This document shows, piece by piece, positions 14,450-16,743 of a stretch of DNA of 16,743 nucleotides (position 1 is its first letter; each line of letters starts with the position of its first letter). The stretch covers positions 1 through 16,743 of the forward strand of contig CAYGRM010000123.1 of NCBI GenBank assembly GCA_964352225.1, given 5' to 3'. A program made the position numbers and the translations under genes. This DNA is from CAJQQY01 sp964352225 (GTDB lineage: Bacteria > Bacteroidota > Bacteroidia > Chitinophagales > Saprospiraceae). The notes beneath the pieces were generated by a model. That model was not told the DNA's origin. It made no database searches and saw nothing but the letters and a program-made list of their open reading frames with translations.

Positions 14450-15499
14450 TTATTTAAAGCTCCAATCGTATTGATCCAAATCAGAAATACACGAAGTCAA
14501 TAGAGAAATACAATCTTCAATATCACTTTTGTTGGCCATTTCAATGGTCTGATGAATGTATCGAGTAGGTATAGAAATGGCACCTGTGATGGCACCTTTT
14601 TTTCCATAACGTTGGATTCCTCCTGAGTCCGTTCCTCCAGCAGGAAGTACCTCTGGTTGCCAGTTAATATTATGCTTGTTGGCAGTTGATTTCATATATT
14701 CAACCATTCGGTAATCAGAAATGACAGAGCCATCTTTAATTTTTATTGCAGCACCTTCGCCAAGTTGAGTGACCATTTCATGTGGACTTGCACCGGGTAC
14801 ATCGAAAGCGATAGTTACATCCAAAGCAAAACCAAAATCAGGGTCAATATGATGAGCTGATGAAATGGCTCCACGAAGCCCTACCTCTTCTTGAACTGTA
14901 AATGCGGCATAAATATCATGTGGAACTTCTACATCTTTAAGCCTCCTCAAGGTTTCTAACAATATGTACACGGAAATTCGATTGTCCAAAGATTTACTAT
15001 TGACACATTCACCCATTTCGATTAGTTCTCTTTCCCGGGTAATAGCGTTTCCTACTGAAATATATTTTTTAACCTCCTCTTTTTTCATACCAGTATCAAT
15101 GAAATATTCCGTGGTCGGCAGGGGCTTTCCTCTCTCTTCAACTTTCATTAAGTGAACAGGTTTACAACCCATTACTCCAATGACATCTTTTTTTCCATGA
15201 ATAATTACACGCTGAGAAGTTAAAGTTTTCGCATCAAAACCACCTAAAGTATCAAAACGAATAAACCCATTTTTATCAATATGAGAAACCATAAATCCGA
15301 TCTCATCAATATGTGCCGCACACATGATTCGCTTATCTCCTTTTCCTTTCTTTAAAGCAATTACACTACCCATTGCATCAATAGAAACTTCATCTACCAA
15401 AGGAGTGACTTCATTGATTACAAGTTCTCTAATTTTTTGTTCATATCCAGGGGCTCCTGGTGCTAGGCATATTTTTTTTAATAAACTTACGTTAATCAT
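14450..15499 (-). CDS. M42-family metallopeptidase (deblocking/glutamyl aminopeptidase type)
   Basis: A 349-residue cytoplasmic dinuclear metallo-aminopeptidase, of the length usual for M42. The metal and catalytic residues are all visible: H63 in AAHIDEIGF, bridging D172 in LDNRISVY, catalytic E204 and ligand E205 in TVQEEVGLRG, D227 in ALDVT, and H316 in TRYIHQTIE. LPAGGTDSGGIQ (285-296) is another family block. M42 enzymes form large tetrahedral shells that trim peptides; annotations such as endoglucanase M or FrvX are common for the family but not supported by its chemistry. The ATG at 15499 is the only sensible start. No consensus promoter was found upstream; a short inverted repeat (GCCTA, 4-base loop, TAGGC, 15523-15536) lies there. 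Confidence 0.92.
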   Translation of the reverse strand: MINVSLLKKICLAPGAPGYEQKIRELVINEVTPLVDEVSIDAMGSVIALKKGKGDKRIMCAAHIDEIGFMVSHIDKNGFIRFDTLGGFDAKTLTSQRVIIHGKKDVIGVMGCKPVHLMKVEERGKPLPTTEYFIDTGMKKEEVKKYISVGNAITRERELIEMGECVNSKSLDNRISVYILLETLRRLKDVEVPHDIYAAFTVQEEVGLRGAISSAHHIDPDFGFALDVTIAFDVPGASPHEMVTQLGEGAAIKIKDGSVISDYRMVEYMKSTANKHNINWQPEVLPAGGTDSGGIQRYGKKGAITGAISIPTRYIHQTIEMANKSDIEDCISLLTSCISDLDQYDWSFK

Positions 15500-15690
15500 C
15501 TGATTATTTTTTTAGTTACTAAGCCTAATTATAGGCATATGAAAAGTGTTGTTTGGCTGTTTTTTGTTGGATACGGTTGGTGGCTTGGAAAGCGTTAATT
15601 TCCAGTTGACGGGCGAAGTTACTATTTTTTATATTGGAGAATAAAAAGTTTGTAAAATAAAATGTATAAAATTGCGGAATAATTTGATGG

Positions 15691-15765
15691 AGATCGCTTC
15701 GCTGTCAGTCTGTCTTCTGTCAGTAAGCGAAGCGCACGATCTGACCTCTGACAGCGAAGCGATCT
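15691..15765. repeat. Inverted repeat just upstream of the flippase start
   Basis: Perfect 18-base arms (15691-15708 and 15748-15765; outer sequence AGATCGCTTCGC) around a 39-base loop. The loop holds further copies of the same words: CTGTCTT, CTGTCAG (15710-15723), GCGAAGCG (15727-15734) and TCTGACC (15740-15746), many 7 bases apart. It ends 12 bases before the ATG of the flippase gene and is much richer in GC than the surroundings. It has no T-tract, so it is not a standard terminator. Confidence 0.82.
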
Positions 15766-15777
15766 AAAAAAAGAAAT

Positions 15778-16743
15778 ATGTCATTATTAAAGAAATTTGC
15801 GGGAGAGACGGCGATTTATGGATTGGGAAGTGTACTTCCGAGGGTTTTATTATTTGCGTTGACTCCGATTTTGACTCGAGTATTAGGAGAAGGAGAATAC
15901 GGAGAACTGGGAGTGATGTATGCTTTTGCAGCATTATTGCTCGTTTTTTTTACTTATGGAATGGAAACGGCTTTATTCCGTTTCGGAAGTAAAGATGGAC
16001 AATTGAATAAAGTATTTAGTACTGCCGCGATTTCATTATTAGTTACAACGCTTATTTTTGCAGGTACATTATTATTTTTTTCTGATTCGATCGCGAAATT
16101 TTTAGAGCAGCAAGGACAGGAACGATTTGTTAGATGGTTTATATATATTACTGCTTTTGACGCTTTGGCAGCGCTGCCATTTGCGAAATTGAGGTTGGAA
16201 AATAGGCCAATTCGGTTTGCCGTGATCAAAATATTAAGTGTTTTAATTAATATTTTGATTATTCTTTTTTTGTTATTGCTTTGCCCATTTTTGATCGAAA
16301 ATGGCTTTGCATGGTTCGCTAATATTTATGAGGTAAAGAATCAATTAGATTATGTTTTTATTGCCAATTTGGTAGCAAGTGCGGTTGTATTTATAATTTT
16401 ATTTAGAAATTTTTTCAGTTTCAATTGGGAGTTCGATTTTCAGCTTTGGAAAAAAATGTTGGTTTACTCATGGCCACTTATTTTAGTTGGTTTTTCAGGC
16501 GTAGTGAACCGACAATTAGATAGAATTTTTTTGGTAAAATGGTTACCAACTGATCCAGAACGATTAACTGGTATCTATAATGCGAATGTGAAAATTGCAG
16601 TTCTGATGAGTCTTTTTATTACTGCTTTTAATTATGCCGCTGAACCTTTCTTTTTTAAAAATGCGAACCGTGCTGATGCAAAACCGATCTATGCACAAAT
16701 TGGACATGCGTTTTCGATAGTTGGCAGTTTAGTTTTTTTAGGC
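15778..16743 (+). CDS. Polysaccharide/lipid-linked oligosaccharide flippase, C-terminus beyond window
   Basis: An open frame from the ATG at 15778 runs 322 codons to the window edge without a stop. It is an integral membrane protein: hydrophobic segments at about 12-33, 44-62, 79-101, 118-138 and 147-171, with several more later. The start (FAGETAIYGLGSVLPRVLLF, then TPILTRVLGEGEYGELGVMY) matches the conserved first helices of Wzx-like polysaccharide transporters of the MOP superfamily, and NRQLDRIFL (about residue 246 on) is another typical block. It probably moves a lipid-linked sugar across the inner membrane for capsule, O-antigen or exopolysaccharide. The missing C-terminus is likely 150 residues or more. 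The hairpin at 15691-15765 lies in its leader region and could affect ribosome access. No consensus promoter was found. Confidence 0.85.
   Translation, partial: MSLLKKFAGETAIYGLGSVLPRVLLFALTPILTRVLGEGEYGELGVMYAFAALLLVFFTYGMETALFRFGSKDGQLNKVFSTAAISLLVTTLIFAGTLLFFSDSIAKFLEQQGQERFVRWFIYITAFDALAALPFAKLRLENRPIRFAVIKILSVLINILIILFLLLLCPFLIENGFAWFANIYEVKNQLDYVFIANLVASAVVFIILFRNFFSFNWEFDFQLWKKMLVYSWPLILVGFSGVVNRQLDRIFLVKWLPTDPERLTGIYNANVKIAVLMSLFITAFNYAAEPFFFKNANRADAKPIYAQIGHAFSIVGSLVFLG

Noticed and set aside
15500..15690. Promoter for the flippase gene at 15649-15674
   Set aside because: TTTG and TAAAATTG are present but only 14 bases apart, unlike the 20-base spacing of the other promoters in this window.
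12682..15765. CRISPR array or transposon ends
   Set aside because: The repeats are degenerate 7-base units without constant-length spacers, and there are no cas genes, transposase or clear target duplications nearby.
15954..16229. 91-codon minus-strand open frame
   Set aside because: Antisense to the conserved flippase frame, which runs unbroken to the window edge.

Overview
The window looks like a piece of a low-GC Bacteroidota chromosome. Three lines of evidence agree. Several genes are preceded by the Bacteroidota-type promoter, TTG, a 20-base spacer, then TAnnTTTG. Shine-Dalgarno sites are essentially absent. The gene content (PorT-like outer-membrane barrel, OmpA protein, long PurF-type amidotransferase, short pterin dehydratase) also fits that phylum. 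The exact class cannot be told from this stretch. A run of 10 N inside one gene shows that this is a draft or metagenome scaffold.

Layout. Positions 1-940 (minus strand) hold two related cassettes of small, charged, helical proteins. Each cassette begins with an 81-83 bp promoter-bearing repeat, and the copy nearer the window edge is partly broken. At 963-2432 (minus) lies an XRE-type regulator of the RamB/ScfR family (HTH, degenerate IrrE-like domain, DUF2083 Cys cluster). It is divergent from the glyoxylate-shunt pair aceB (malate synthase, 2675-4294) and aceA (isocitrate lyase, 4364-5941), with a palindrome in the shared upstream region; it is the obvious candidate regulator of acetate or fatty-acid use. 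A strong bidirectional terminator separates aceA from a convergent outer-membrane beta-barrel gene (6045-6917). Next come a membrane-anchored alpha/beta hydrolase overlapping trmB (7374-8869), a convergent DUF4892-OmpA protein (9036-10064), an empty ~670 bp stretch with a clear promoter at its end, and a long PurF-like amidophosphoribosyltransferase (10737-12629). The minus strand then carries a YbdL-like aminotransferase, a pterin-4a-carbinolamine dehydratase and an M42 metallopeptidase. The window ends inside a polysaccharide flippase on the plus strand.

Most genes are ordinary housekeeping or central metabolism. The unexplained structure is in the intergenic DNA. Four separate gaps carry degenerate tandem repeats with a 7-base period, three of them folded into long inverted repeats. 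In the largest (12682-12828) the two arms differ by two exact 7-base units, which suggests a slipping, heptad-built hairpin element. The second notable feature is the duplicated promoter cassette at 337-417 and 857-939, which is far better conserved than the small genes it drives.
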